64,000 bases of DNA, from NCBI RefSeq assembly GCF_013390595.1, contig NZ_JACAWV010000002.1, positions 372,001-436,000 of the forward strand, read 5' to 3'. The position numbers and the translations under genes are program-made. Under the pieces are notes generated by a model. That model saw only the letters and a program-made list of their open reading frames with translations. It was not told the DNA's origin and made no database searches. Shown here in pieces: positions 47,574-55,514 of this stretch (within the stretch, counting starts at the first letter, position 1; each line of letters starts with the position of its first letter). The DNA comes from Rhizobium sp. RM (GTDB lineage: Bacteria; Pseudomonadota; Alphaproteobacteria; Rhizobiales; Rhizobiaceae).

Positions 47574-48566
47574 ATGGCAGGTATCGAGCATATCAAGGTC
47601 GAGGCCGATGAGGCCGGTATGCGCCTCGATCGCTGGTTCAAGGTACATTATCCGGGGCTGGGCTTCGGTCAGTTGCAGAAGCTCATGCGATCCGGACAGG
47701 TGCGTGTCGATGGCGGCCGCGTCAAGACCGACGCGCGCGTGCAGCCGGGGCAGATGGTGCGCGTTCCGCCGCTGGAATCAGATGCGAAGGTCAAGACCGG
47801 CCCGATCGGTTCGAAGGACCTCAAGCACTCCGAAGACGGCGATCTCCTGAAGCGCATGTTGCTGCATGAAGATGACAAGGTTTTCGTCTTCAACAAGCCG
47901 GCCGGCATTGCCGTGCAGGGCGGCTCGGGTGTGACCCGTCACATTGACGGCCTGCTGGAAGCGTGGACAAGCCAGAAGGGCGAAAAGCCGCGTCTGGTGC
48001 ATCGTCTCGACCGTGATACCTCCGGCGTGCTGGTGGTTGCCCGCACCCGAGGTGCTGCGCAGAAGCTGACGGCTGCCTTCCGCGAGCGCGACACCAAGAA
48101 GACCTACTGGTCGCTGGTGAGGGGCGTGCCGCGCAAGCACCAGGACAAGATTTCGACCTGGCTGGTCAAGGAGCAGACGCCGGATGGCGACCGCATGCGT
48201 ATCGCCAAGCATGGCGAAGACGGTGCGGATCATGCCGTGTCCTATTACCGGGTCATCGACACCGCCGCGCAGAACCTTGCCTGGCTGGAAATGGAGCCCT
48301 ACACCGGCCGCACGCACCAGCTTCGCGTACACGCGCTGCATATGGGCCACCCGATCATCGGCGACCCCAAATATTACATCGACGATCCGAACTGGGATTT
48401 CCCCGGCGGCGTGCAGAAGCGTCTGCATCTGCATGCGCGCCACATCGACATTCCGCACCCTTCGGGCGGGCGTCTGCGCATCACGGCACCTTTGCCGCCG
48501 CACATGGTGCAGACCTGGAACCTGCTCGGTTTCGACCAGGCTGATGGCGACAAGGACGACGAATGA
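47574..48566 (+). CDS. RluA-family pseudouridine synthase
   Basis: A 330-residue RNA modification enzyme: an N-terminal S4 RNA-binding domain (MRLDRWFKVHYPGLGFGQLQKLMRSGQVRVDG) and a catalytic domain with the HRLDRDTSGVLVVAR motif holding the catalytic Asp. It resembles RluC, which modifies 23S rRNA, but the target cannot be proved here. The ATG at 47574 follows TGGAA; an upstream GTG at 47538 is possible. It overlaps the HAD gene start as ATGA. Confidence 0.94.
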   Translation: MAGIEHIKVEADEAGMRLDRWFKVHYPGLGFGQLQKLMRSGQVRVDGGRVKTDARVQPGQMVRVPPLESDAKVKTGPIGSKDLKHSEDGDLLKRMLLHEDDKVFVFNKPAGIAVQGGSGVTRHIDGLLEAWTSQKGEKPRLVHRLDRDTSGVLVVARTRGAAQKLTAAFRERDTKKTYWSLVRGVPRKHQDKISTWLVKEQTPDGDRMRIAKHGEDGADHAVSYYRVIDTAAQNLAWLEMEPYTGRTHQLRVHALHMGHPIIGDPKYYIDDPNWDFPGGVQKRLHLHARHIDIPHPSGGRLRITAPLPPHMVQTWNLLGFDQADGDKDDE

Positions 48567-49219
48567 AACTGGTCCTGTTCGATTGTGATGGCACGCTGGT
48601 CGACAGCGCGCGCCTGATCCACGAGGTCATGGCGCGCACCTTCGTGCATTTCGGTTACGATCGTCCGGATATTTCCGAGACGAAGGCAATCATCGGCCTC
48701 ACCCTCGATATCGCCATTGCCCGCATGCAGGGCAAACCGCATGTCGATGAAGAGGCAACGGCGATGACCGCGCATTACAAGGCGATCTTTCAGGAAACCC
48801 GCGCCGAAGCCGGTTTTCAGGAGCCGCTGTTTGACGGCATCGCTCCGATGATCGACCGGCTGGCAACCCGTGACGACGTGCTGATGGGCGCTGTCACCGG
48901 CAAGTCGCGGCGTGGCCTCAATCTCATCATGGACACGCACGGTTTGCGCCAGCACTTCATCGTATCGCGCACGGCAGACGATTGCCCGTCCAAGCCGCAT
49001 CCGGGCATGGTCACGGAATGCTGCCATGAAACCGGCATGGTTCCGGCCGATACTATCGTCATCGGCGATGCCATCTACGACATGCAGATGGCCAAGGCTG
49101 CGGGCGCAACGGCGATCGGCGTTGCCTGGGGTTATGCCTCGGTTGACGATCTCTGGAAAGCCGGCGCAGACGCTGTCGTCAGCCATCCCAATGAAATTCC
49201 GGCCTATGTTCCCGACTAA
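48563..49219 (+). CDS. HAD-superfamily hydrolase
   Basis: A 218-residue phosphatase-type protein: motif I FDCDGTLVDS at residue 5 with the nucleophile Asp, motif II around AVTGKSRRG, and motif IV GDAIYDMQMAKAAG. The cap (about 20-85) makes it a subfamily IA enzyme, like phosphoglycolate phosphatase. The substrate is unknown. Its start overlaps the pseudouridine synthase stop, so the two are translationally coupled. Confidence 0.92.
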   Translation: MKLVLFDCDGTLVDSARLIHEVMARTFVHFGYDRPDISETKAIIGLTLDIAIARMQGKPHVDEEATAMTAHYKAIFQETRAEAGFQEPLFDGIAPMIDRLATRDDVLMGAVTGKSRRGLNLIMDTHGLRQHFIVSRTADDCPSKPHPGMVTECCHETGMVPADTIVIGDAIYDMQMAKAAGATAIGVAWGYASVDDLWKAGADAVVSHPNEIPAYVPD

Positions 49220-49249
49220 GCCGATACCAGAGACCAAGAAGGACGTGTG

Positions 49250-50044
49250 ATGCGCGATCTCCTGAACGATCTTTCCGAGGGGCTGAGCCACCCCGATCCG
49301 ATCCTGCGCGCCCAAAAGCAGATGCAGCGCCCCTTGCCGAAGCGTTTTTACAAGGACGTGACGATTGTCGAGGCGGAAGAGGGCGGTTTTGCCATTCTTC
49401 TCGATGGCAAGACCCTGCGCACACCCGCCAAGCAAAGCCTGACGGTGCCGACGAAGGCTGCGGCCGATCTGTTGCGCGACGAATGGGACGCGCAGACGGA
49501 GGTCGTCAATCCGGCGATCATGCCGATTTCGCGCCATGTGAATACGGCAATCGACGGCATTGCCAGCGACACACAGGCCGTGTTCGAAGATATCCTGCGG
49601 TTCTCCTCCAGCGATCTCCTCTGCTATCGCGCCAGCGATCCCGCCCGTCTGGTGGAACGTCAGGCCACGCATTGGGACCCGGTTCTGGATTGGGCGGCCA
49701 ACACGCTTGGTGCACGTTTCATCCTGATCGAAGGCGTCATGCATCAGGAGCAGCCGAAAGAGGCGGTGTCGGCCTTCGCCTTCACGCTGCGCAAATACGA
49801 TACGCCGATCGCGCTTGCCGCTCTCCACACCATGACGACGCTGACCGGCTCCGCCATTCTGGCGCTGGCCGTGGCGGAAGAGGAGCTGACGCTCGAAGAA
49901 GCCTGGGCGCTCGCCCATCTCGACGAGGACTGGACGGCGGAACAGTGGGGCGAAGACGAAGAAGCGCTGGAACGCCGCGCCTACAAGCTGGTGGAGATGC
50001 GGGCTGCGGCCGGGCTTCTGGCGGCGCTGGAAGCGGCTGCTTGA
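49250..50044 (+). CDS. ATP12-family F1-ATPase assembly chaperone
   Basis: A 264-residue protein matching ATP12: RPLPKRFYKDVTIVEAEEGGFAILLDGKTLRTPAK near the start, then WDAQTEVVNPAIMPISR and LLCYRASDPARLVERQ. ATP12 binds the alpha subunit of F1 during assembly in mitochondria and alphaproteobacteria. The ATG at 49250 follows an AAGGACG site; a GTG sits one codon earlier. It completes the pseudouridine synthase-HAD-ATP12 group. Confidence 0.94.
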   Translation: MRDLLNDLSEGLSHPDPILRAQKQMQRPLPKRFYKDVTIVEAEEGGFAILLDGKTLRTPAKQSLTVPTKAAADLLRDEWDAQTEVVNPAIMPISRHVNTAIDGIASDTQAVFEDILRFSSSDLLCYRASDPARLVERQATHWDPVLDWAANTLGARFILIEGVMHQEQPKEAVSAFAFTLRKYDTPIALAALHTMTTLTGSAILALAVAEEELTLEEAWALAHLDEDWTAEQWGEDEEALERRAYKLVEMRAAAGLLAALEAAA

Positions 50045-50104
50045 CGCTTTTTTAACCCTGATGATCGAATATGTGGCTACCTTACGTTAGGGGAGCCGCA
50101 GGTC

Positions 50105-50593
50105 ATGTCCATTCGTCCAGGGCGCCTTGGCATTTTTGTGCTGGCGTGTTTCGCGCTCATGTCTTTCCGGCTGGAGCCGGAAGCGACTGACGCTGGGCGG
50201 CTTCTTTACGATGTGCGCGGTGCGTTCGTGGCGGCAAAGCCCGATGTCTCCGCGCCTCTCATGCAATCCATTCATGCGCAGGTGCTGAATGCCATCAAGA
50301 TGACGGCGCGTGAAAAGATGCGGCCGCGCGTGGTGCTGACCATCCGCCTTGCATCGGTAACCCGCGCCTCGATGCTGTTTGGCGAAAGGGCATCCGCCCG
50401 CGTCATCGTTCGCGCCGCGGCCGTCTCTACGGGCGAGGTGATTGCCGAGGCAAAATTCACCGCGACGGTGGTGGGGCTGAACGGCCAGTCGCTCGAGCAG
50501 GAACTGGCCTATGGCGTTGCCGAACGGGTGATCCGCGAATTCCGCCTCAATCATCCCGGTCCGGCAACTCTGGCAACCGCGCTCTTTCCCTGA
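50105..50593 (+). CDS. hypothetical exported or membrane-anchored protein
   Basis: A 162-residue protein with a hydrophobic N-terminal segment (RLGIFVLACFALMSFRLEP, signal or anchor) and a mature alpha/beta part with basic character (VVLTIRLASVTRASMLFGERASARVIVRAAAVSTGEVIAEAKF). The ATG follows AGGGGAGCC. No family is recognised. Confidence 0.72.
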   Translation: MSIRPGRLGIFVLACFALMSFRLEPEATDAGRLLYDVRGAFVAAKPDVSAPLMQSIHAQVLNAIKMTAREKMRPRVVLTIRLASVTRASMLFGERASARVIVRAAAVSTGEVIAEAKFTATVVGLNGQSLEQELAYGVAERVIREFRLNHPGPATLATALFP

Positions 50594-50636
50594 CAATTCG
50601 AAAATCGCGTGAAAAAGAGCGCTGCGCTCTGGCGTC

Positions 50637-51470
50637 TTAGCCGAGACGTTCGGCGTGCCACTTCAGATGTTCGTCCATGAAGGTCGAGATGAAGTAATAG
50701 GAGTGGTCGTAGCGCTCATGCATGCGCAGCGTCAGGCCGATATCGGTGCCCTTCACCGCCTCTTCGAACAGCCACGGACGCAGGCCCTTTTCCAGGAAGC
50801 CATCGGCTTTGCCCTGATCGATGAGGAATTCGGGGAAACGCGCGCCGTCTTCCACCAGCGAGCAGGCATCGTACTGGCGCCATGCGGCACGGTCAGCGCC
50901 GAGATATTTTTCGAAGGCCGGTTCCGACCAGTCGGCGGAAGACGGTGCGACGATCGGTGCGAAAGCCGAGCAGCTCCTGAAGCGCTCCGGGTTCTTGAGC
51001 GCAATCGTCATCGCGCCATGTCCGCCCATCGAGTGACCGAAAATCGCCTGGCGGTTCATGTCCGCACGGAAATGCGTGGCGATATAAGCCGGCAGCTCCT
51101 CGGTGATGTAGGTATACATCTGGTAGTGCTCGGCCCAGGGCGTTTCGGTGGCGTTGAGGTAGAAGCCCGCGCCCTTGCCCATCTGCCAGTTGGTCAGTTC
51201 GTCCGGCACGTCATTGCCGCGCGGGCTGGTGTCCGGGCAGACGATGATCAGGCCGAGTTCGGATGCCATGCGGCGGTACTCGCCCTTTTCCATCACGTTC
51301 GCATGGGTGCAGGTCAGGCCGGAAAGATACCAGACAACCGGGCAGGGCTCGTTGATCGCTTTCGGTGGCACGTAAACGGCAAAGGTCATTTCGCTCTTGC
51401 AGGCTTCCGACGTGTGGGAAAATACGCCCTGCATGCCGCCGAACGCCGTATTTTGCGAAATGATATTCAT
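50637..51470 (-). CDS. fghA: S-formylglutathione hydrolase
   Basis: Esterase that hydrolyses S-formylglutathione to formate and glutathione in formaldehyde detoxification. The 277-residue alpha/beta-hydrolase has the oxyanion LSGLTCTHANVMEKGEY segment and the nucleophile Ser in FGHSMGGHGAM near residue 147, with a late catalytic His in MHERYDHSYYF. The ATG at 51470 gives the standard MNIISQNTAFGGMQGVF start; the frame is open further. No adhC gene lies beside it. Confidence 0.95.
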   Translation of the reverse strand: MNIISQNTAFGGMQGVFSHTSEACKSEMTFAVYVPPKAINEPCPVVWYLSGLTCTHANVMEKGEYRRMASELGLIIVCPDTSPRGNDVPDELTNWQMGKGAGFYLNATETPWAEHYQMYTYITEELPAYIATHFRADMNRQAIFGHSMGGHGAMTIALKNPERFRSCSAFAPIVAPSSADWSEPAFEKYLGADRAAWRQYDACSLVEDGARFPEFLIDQGKADGFLEKGLRPWLFEEAVKGTDIGLTLRMHERYDHSYYFISTFMDEHLKWHAERLG

Positions 51471-51507
51471 GAGATCAGTCCTTGATGATGCTTGAATGTA
51501 AAAAGGA

Positions 51508-52170
51508 TCAGCCCGCCAGCGCGACGGCCGCATTCACGGCAGCGGCGACGAGGATCGTGTTGAAGAAAAACGAAACGATGGAATGCAGCAAGGTCACCTT
51601 GCGCATGGAGGTCGTGGTCAGGGCGACGTCGGAGGTTTGCGCCGTCATGCCGATGACCACCGCGTAATAGAGGAAATCGAAACCGCAGGGTTCCTTGGTA
51701 TCGGGAAAATCCATGCCGCCACGGTGCTGCGGCTTGCCGTCCACGGTCGTCGGGCGCCAGTAGAGATGGGCGTAATGCAGCGCCGTCATAGTGTGGATGG
51801 TCAGCCAGCCGAGGATTACCGAACCGAAGGCGAGGCAGAGTGTCCACACGGTCTGTCCAGCCGCATGGTTCAATGCCAGAAACAGCGAGACCACGGCAAC
51901 ACCGACAGCGAGAAGCGTGACACCGGTAATCGCAAGTGCCGGCAGGTCATCGGTATCGGCATGCGCCTTCAGGTGCCGTGCCGTCAGTTGCGGCAGCCGC
52001 ACGGCGATCATGACCAGATAGGTCAGGAAAAACAGGATTGCGGCAATTTCAACCGCCAGCGACGGCATGAAGATCACCGCTGGAACAAGCCCGACGATGC
52101 CGACGAGAAAGGCGACATAAAACGGCTGGTGCCGACGATACGAACTGCTCTTCTGGGTGGTTGTTGTCAT
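51508..52170 (-). CDS. DUF1345 membrane protein
   Basis: A 220-residue protein with five to six membrane spans, including FYVAFLVGIVGLVPAVIFM and FLTYLVMIAVRLP, the conserved HTMTALHYAHLYW segment, and GFDFLYYAVVIGMTAQTSDV near residue 165. These match DUF1345, a family of unknown function. It ends 38 bases before fghA on the same strand. Confidence 0.88.
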   Translation of the reverse strand: MTTTTQKSSSYRRHQPFYVAFLVGIVGLVPAVIFMPSLAVEIAAILFFLTYLVMIAVRLPQLTARHLKAHADTDDLPALAITGVTLLAVGVAVVSLFLALNHAAGQTVWTLCLAFGSVILGWLTIHTMTALHYAHLYWRPTTVDGKPQHRGGMDFPDTKEPCGFDFLYYAVVIGMTAQTSDVALTTTSMRKVTLLHSIVSFFFNTILVAAAVNAAVALAG

Positions 52171-52191
52171 GGGCGCGCTCCGGCTTGCCGG

Positions 52192-52638
52192 TCATTTTTT
52201 GACACGACGGCAGAACCGGTCAAGCGTCTCCAGAAACGCCGATCTGTCGCGCGGTGAAAATGCCGCGTTGTAACCCTTGCTTTCGCCGGTTTCGCGCAGA
52301 TGCGCGCCAAGATCGCGCATGGCTGTGGCCATGCCGATATTCGATTTGTCGAACACACGTCCGGTCGGTCCGGTCACGAGCGCGCCTTTGGCGACGCAGC
52401 GCCCCGCCAGCGGCACGTCGGCGGTCACGACGATGTCGTCTTCGCCGGCATGTTCGGCAATCCAGTCGTCGGCTGCATCGAAGGAGCTGGACACGATGAC
52501 ATTGCGCACCATCGGATCGCGTGACGGGCGCAGGCCGGAATTGGCCACGAAGGTCACTTCCAGCCCATGCCGTTCCGCAACCTTCAGAATTTCCGGCTTC
52601 ACCGGGCAGGCATCGGCATCGACATAGATTTGCGGCAT
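52192..52638 (-). CDS. UPF0178 (YaiI/YqxD-type) protein
   Basis: A 148-residue protein of the UPF0178 family, related to PIN-like domains: the N-terminus IYVDADACPVKPEI and the later DDWIAEHAGEDDIVVTADVPLAGRCVAKGA are typical. Its conserved acidic residues suggest a metal-dependent nuclease or hydrolase, but no activity is established. The ATG at 52638 gives the usual MPQIYVDADACPVK start. It lies 21 bases upstream of the DUF1345 gene on the same strand. Confidence 0.92.
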   Translation of the reverse strand: MPQIYVDADACPVKPEILKVAERHGLEVTFVANSGLRPSRDPMVRNVIVSSSFDAADDWIAEHAGEDDIVVTADVPLAGRCVAKGALVTGPTGRVFDKSNIGMATAMRDLGAHLRETGESKGYNAAFSPRDRSAFLETLDRFCRRVKK

Positions 52639-52843
52639 GAACACTTCTTCGCTGTTTTTGGCGTTTCAGGCGCTTTTATCGTCATTACAAGGGATTACCA
52701 ACCCCGCACCGTTGCAGAATGCCATAAAAGAGGTGCGCGCCCGCTGATCTTCCAGTGCTGCTTTGCATTTGAAGCCATTGCCTTCATAAAACTGTCATCG
52801 GGCATCCGCATAGCGTTGCGGGCAGCATGGGCGAGGGGCAGTT

Positions 52844-54067
52844 GTGACATCTTCGGCAGAGACGGGCAGTGAAGGCATGGCAGGACAGCCGCATGGCACG
52901 CCGGCGGAGGTATTTTTTGCCTTCCTCAAACTTGGTCTGACCTCTTTCGGCGGCCCGATTGCCCATCTCGGTTATTTCCGCGACGAGCTTGTGGTGCGCC
53001 GAAAGTGGATCGATGAAGCCGGATATGCCGATCTCGTTGCGCTCTGCCAGTTTCTTCCCGGCCCGGCATCCAGTCAGGTGGGGTTTGCTCTTGGTCTTTT
53101 GCGCGGCGGGCCGCTCGGTGCCTTTGCCGCCTGGGCCGCCTTTACCCTGCCATCGGCGATCTTGCTGGTGGCCTTCGCATTATTGGCCACAGCCTTTGAC
53201 GGTCCCATCGGCACCGGTCTGTTGCACGGCCTGAAGATCGTCGCGGTTGCCGTGGTGGCGCAGGCGGTCTGGGGCATGGCGCGCAGCCTGACGCCGGATC
53301 GGCAACGGGCCAGCATCGCGCTTGCCGCTGTCGCCATCGTGGTGTTCGCCGCAGGCGCCATCGGCCAGATCGCCGCCCTTGGTCTTGGCGCGCTGGCGGG
53401 TCTGGTGTTTTGTCGTAATGGCGTCGTTACCGGCACGCCGCATCTGGCGTTTCGGGTGTCCCGCAGCGTCGGCGTTGCCTCGCTCATTGCGTTTTTCGGT
53501 TTGCTCGTCGGCCTGCCGGTCATCGCCTCCGTGGCAGGTTCGCAAGGGCTGGACCTTTTCGATGCCTTCTATCGGTCCGGTTCGCTGGTGTTCGGCGGCG
53601 GCCATGTCGTGCTGCCGCTGTTGCAAGCTGAGGTCGTCAATCCCGGCTGGCTCGGCAACGATGCCTTTCTGACCGGTTATGGCGCAGCACAGGCCGTTCC
53701 CGGACCGCTCTTCACCTTCGCCGCCTATCTCGGTGCGGCCATGGAGCCGCAACCGAACGGCATCACCGGCGCGCTCATCTGTCTTGTCGCCATCTTCCTG
53801 CCGGGCTTCCTTCTGCTGGTCGGTGCCCTGCCATTCTGGAACAGCTTTCGCAAACACCCCATGGCCCAGGCCGCCATGCGCGGCGCCAACGCCGCCGTCG
53901 TCGGCATTCTCGGCGCCGCGCTCTACAGCCCTGTCTGGACCAGCGCCATCCTGAACGCCTACGACTTCACCCTGGCACTCACGGGTTTCATACTCCTCGT
54001 CATCTGGAAAGCCCCGCCGTGGCTGGTGGTGGTGCTGATGGGAGCAGGGGGCATTCTGCTGGGGTGA
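52844..54067 (+). CDS. chrA: chromate efflux transporter
   Basis: A 407-residue CHR-family ion transporter with two homologous halves. Hallmarks are LGLTSFGGPIAHLGYF with the GGP motif at about residue 30, CQFLPGPASSQ, and in the second half LVFGGGHVVLPLL with GYGAAQAVPGPLFTFAAYLG. It would expel chromate in exchange for another ion. The start codon is GTG, preceded by GAGGGGC at the right distance. A single gene, no chrB regulator nearby. Confidence 0.92.
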   Translation: MTSSAETGSEGMAGQPHGTPAEVFFAFLKLGLTSFGGPIAHLGYFRDELVVRRKWIDEAGYADLVALCQFLPGPASSQVGFALGLLRGGPLGAFAAWAAFTLPSAILLVAFALLATAFDGPIGTGLLHGLKIVAVAVVAQAVWGMARSLTPDRQRASIALAAVAIVVFAAGAIGQIAALGLGALAGLVFCRNGVVTGTPHLAFRVSRSVGVASLIAFFGLLVGLPVIASVAGSQGLDLFDAFYRSGSLVFGGGHVVLPLLQAEVVNPGWLGNDAFLTGYGAAQAVPGPLFTFAAYLGAAMEPQPNGITGALICLVAIFLPGFLLLVGALPFWNSFRKHPMAQAAMRGANAAVVGILGAALYSPVWTSAILNAYDFTLALTGFILLVIWKAPPWLVVVLMGAGGILLG

Positions 54068-54170
54068 ATGATTGCCGGCCGTGAGCAACCATTCTAACTG
54101 TCATCATATTTTCGTACCCGTCGCTGTATTTCGGCGTGAGAAAACCGGAAAATATTGAATCGACAGTATC

Positions 54171-54977
54171 ATGAGAAAAACTACTCTCGCATCAGTGACA
54201 GCAGCCAATAAGGTTGCATGGGAAGCATCAGCGCATCTCCATAAATTCGGTGATGGCTGGGCAAAGCTGGTGGAGGCGGCAGGTCAGCCCGGCTTCTCGG
54301 TTCTTGATGAAACGATCACAGCGCTCCTCAAAAAATATCACATTGAAGGGCGGCGAGCTGTGCAGATCGGTTGCAACAATGCGCGAGAGCTTATCTCTCT
54401 TGCCTCTCTCGGCGGCATTCCCGCACTTGGGATCGATCAATCGCCTAGTTTCCTACAACAAGGACGTGAGCTGGCCGACGCAGCACGGCTTGAGCCGAAA
54501 CTACTCGAAGCCAATATCTACGACCTGCCGGAGGATTTGGGCCATTTCGATATGGTCTTGATTACCATCGGCGTATTGAGCTGGATGCCGGATCTCGCAG
54601 AGTTCTTTCGGATTGTCTCCGGATTGATGAAGGAAGGCGCTGTTCTGGTGATCTACGAGACCCATCCCTTTCTCGAAATGTTTGACCCGCACAAGGAATG
54701 TCCGCATGAGCCAGGATTCAGTTATTTCTTGAAAGAGCCGCACCTCCTGACGCAAGCCATCACCTATGACGGCGAAGACCACGGCAGCGTAGAGACAAGT
54801 TACTGGTTCATCCATACGCTTGGCGACATCGTCACCGCCTGTCTTCAGGCCGGTCTACAACTGCATGAGTTGACGGAATATCCTCATAGCATTCGCGAAC
54901 CTGAATATGACATTTACGCCGGTCGTGCGGCGCAGGTGCCGATGTCCTATTCGCTCGTCGCTTCAAAATGCGCTTAG
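54171..54977 (+). CDS. class I SAM-dependent methyltransferase
   Basis: A 268-residue methyltransferase: the S-adenosylmethionine-binding motif is AVQIGCNNARELISLASLGG at about residue 64, followed by an acidic motif II-like GIDQS, and FDMVLITIGVLSWMPDL (motif IV to V). The substrate is unknown. Its coding sequence is AT-richer with codons such as AAA, ATA and TTC less biased than in the core genes around it, so horizontal transfer is possible. It stands alone before the autotransporter gene. Confidence 0.88.
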   Translation: MRKTTLASVTAANKVAWEASAHLHKFGDGWAKLVEAAGQPGFSVLDETITALLKKYHIEGRRAVQIGCNNARELISLASLGGIPALGIDQSPSFLQQGRELADAARLEPKLLEANIYDLPEDLGHFDMVLITIGVLSWMPDLAEFFRIVSGLMKEGAVLVIYETHPFLEMFDPHKECPHEPGFSYFLKEPHLLTQAITYDGEDHGSVETSYWFIHTLGDIVTACLQAGLQLHELTEYPHSIREPEYDIYAGRAAQVPMSYSLVASKCA

Positions 54978-55514
54978 AGTGGACCCGCATCTACGGTTTT
55001 GCGACCTGTTGTTACCGATGCAGGATACGAGGATGTCTGAAAGCGTCAGCGCAGATTAGTTTCTAAACGTTAGCGCGAATCTTTCAAATTACCCCATCGT
55101 CAAGTTGCAAAAAACAATCTAGAATAAGTCATATAGTCTTTTGGTTGCGTTTTATTATCAGTCACTTACATTCGGAAACAATAACAAACATAGGGGCGCC
55201 AGGCTCCGATTTCCGTGTTGAGACGGCATTTCCGACGAGACGTCACACGGATCACGCATACCCCCGACATGATTGTCCGGGTGGCGCAAGACTGGAGGGG
55301 AGATGCGAAAAATTCTCCTCCCGCTTTAGCCTCATCGGCTGGAAATTGAAGATCGTCGGCACGCCTCACTCGCCTCATCGGCGAGGATCGGGACTTGCCG
55401 CCGCAAAATTCATGGGATGCGTTTGAAGCATCCACCGATTTGCACGGGAGATTTCAGATCAGATAAAATTCTGCTTTTTCAATTATTTGCAAGTCTTGTG
55501 CGGGGGCACGTTTG
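54978..55514. other. AT-rich intergenic region before the autotransporter
   Basis: About 540 bases without a supported gene; short frames here have no sensible protein. It contains AT-rich sequence at about 55080-55150 (TTGCAA at 55105 with possible -10 sequences near 55130 as a candidate promoter) and several hairpins: CTCGCC/GGCGAG at 55369-55385 and GGATGC/GCATCC at 55415-55433. If the promoter is near 55110, the message has a structured leader of about 380 bases. Confidence 0.6.

Noticed and set aside
55145..55426. 93-codon frame in the gap before the autotransporter
   Set aside because: No ribosome-binding site, mixed unstructured composition, no sign of selection visible; treated as non-coding.
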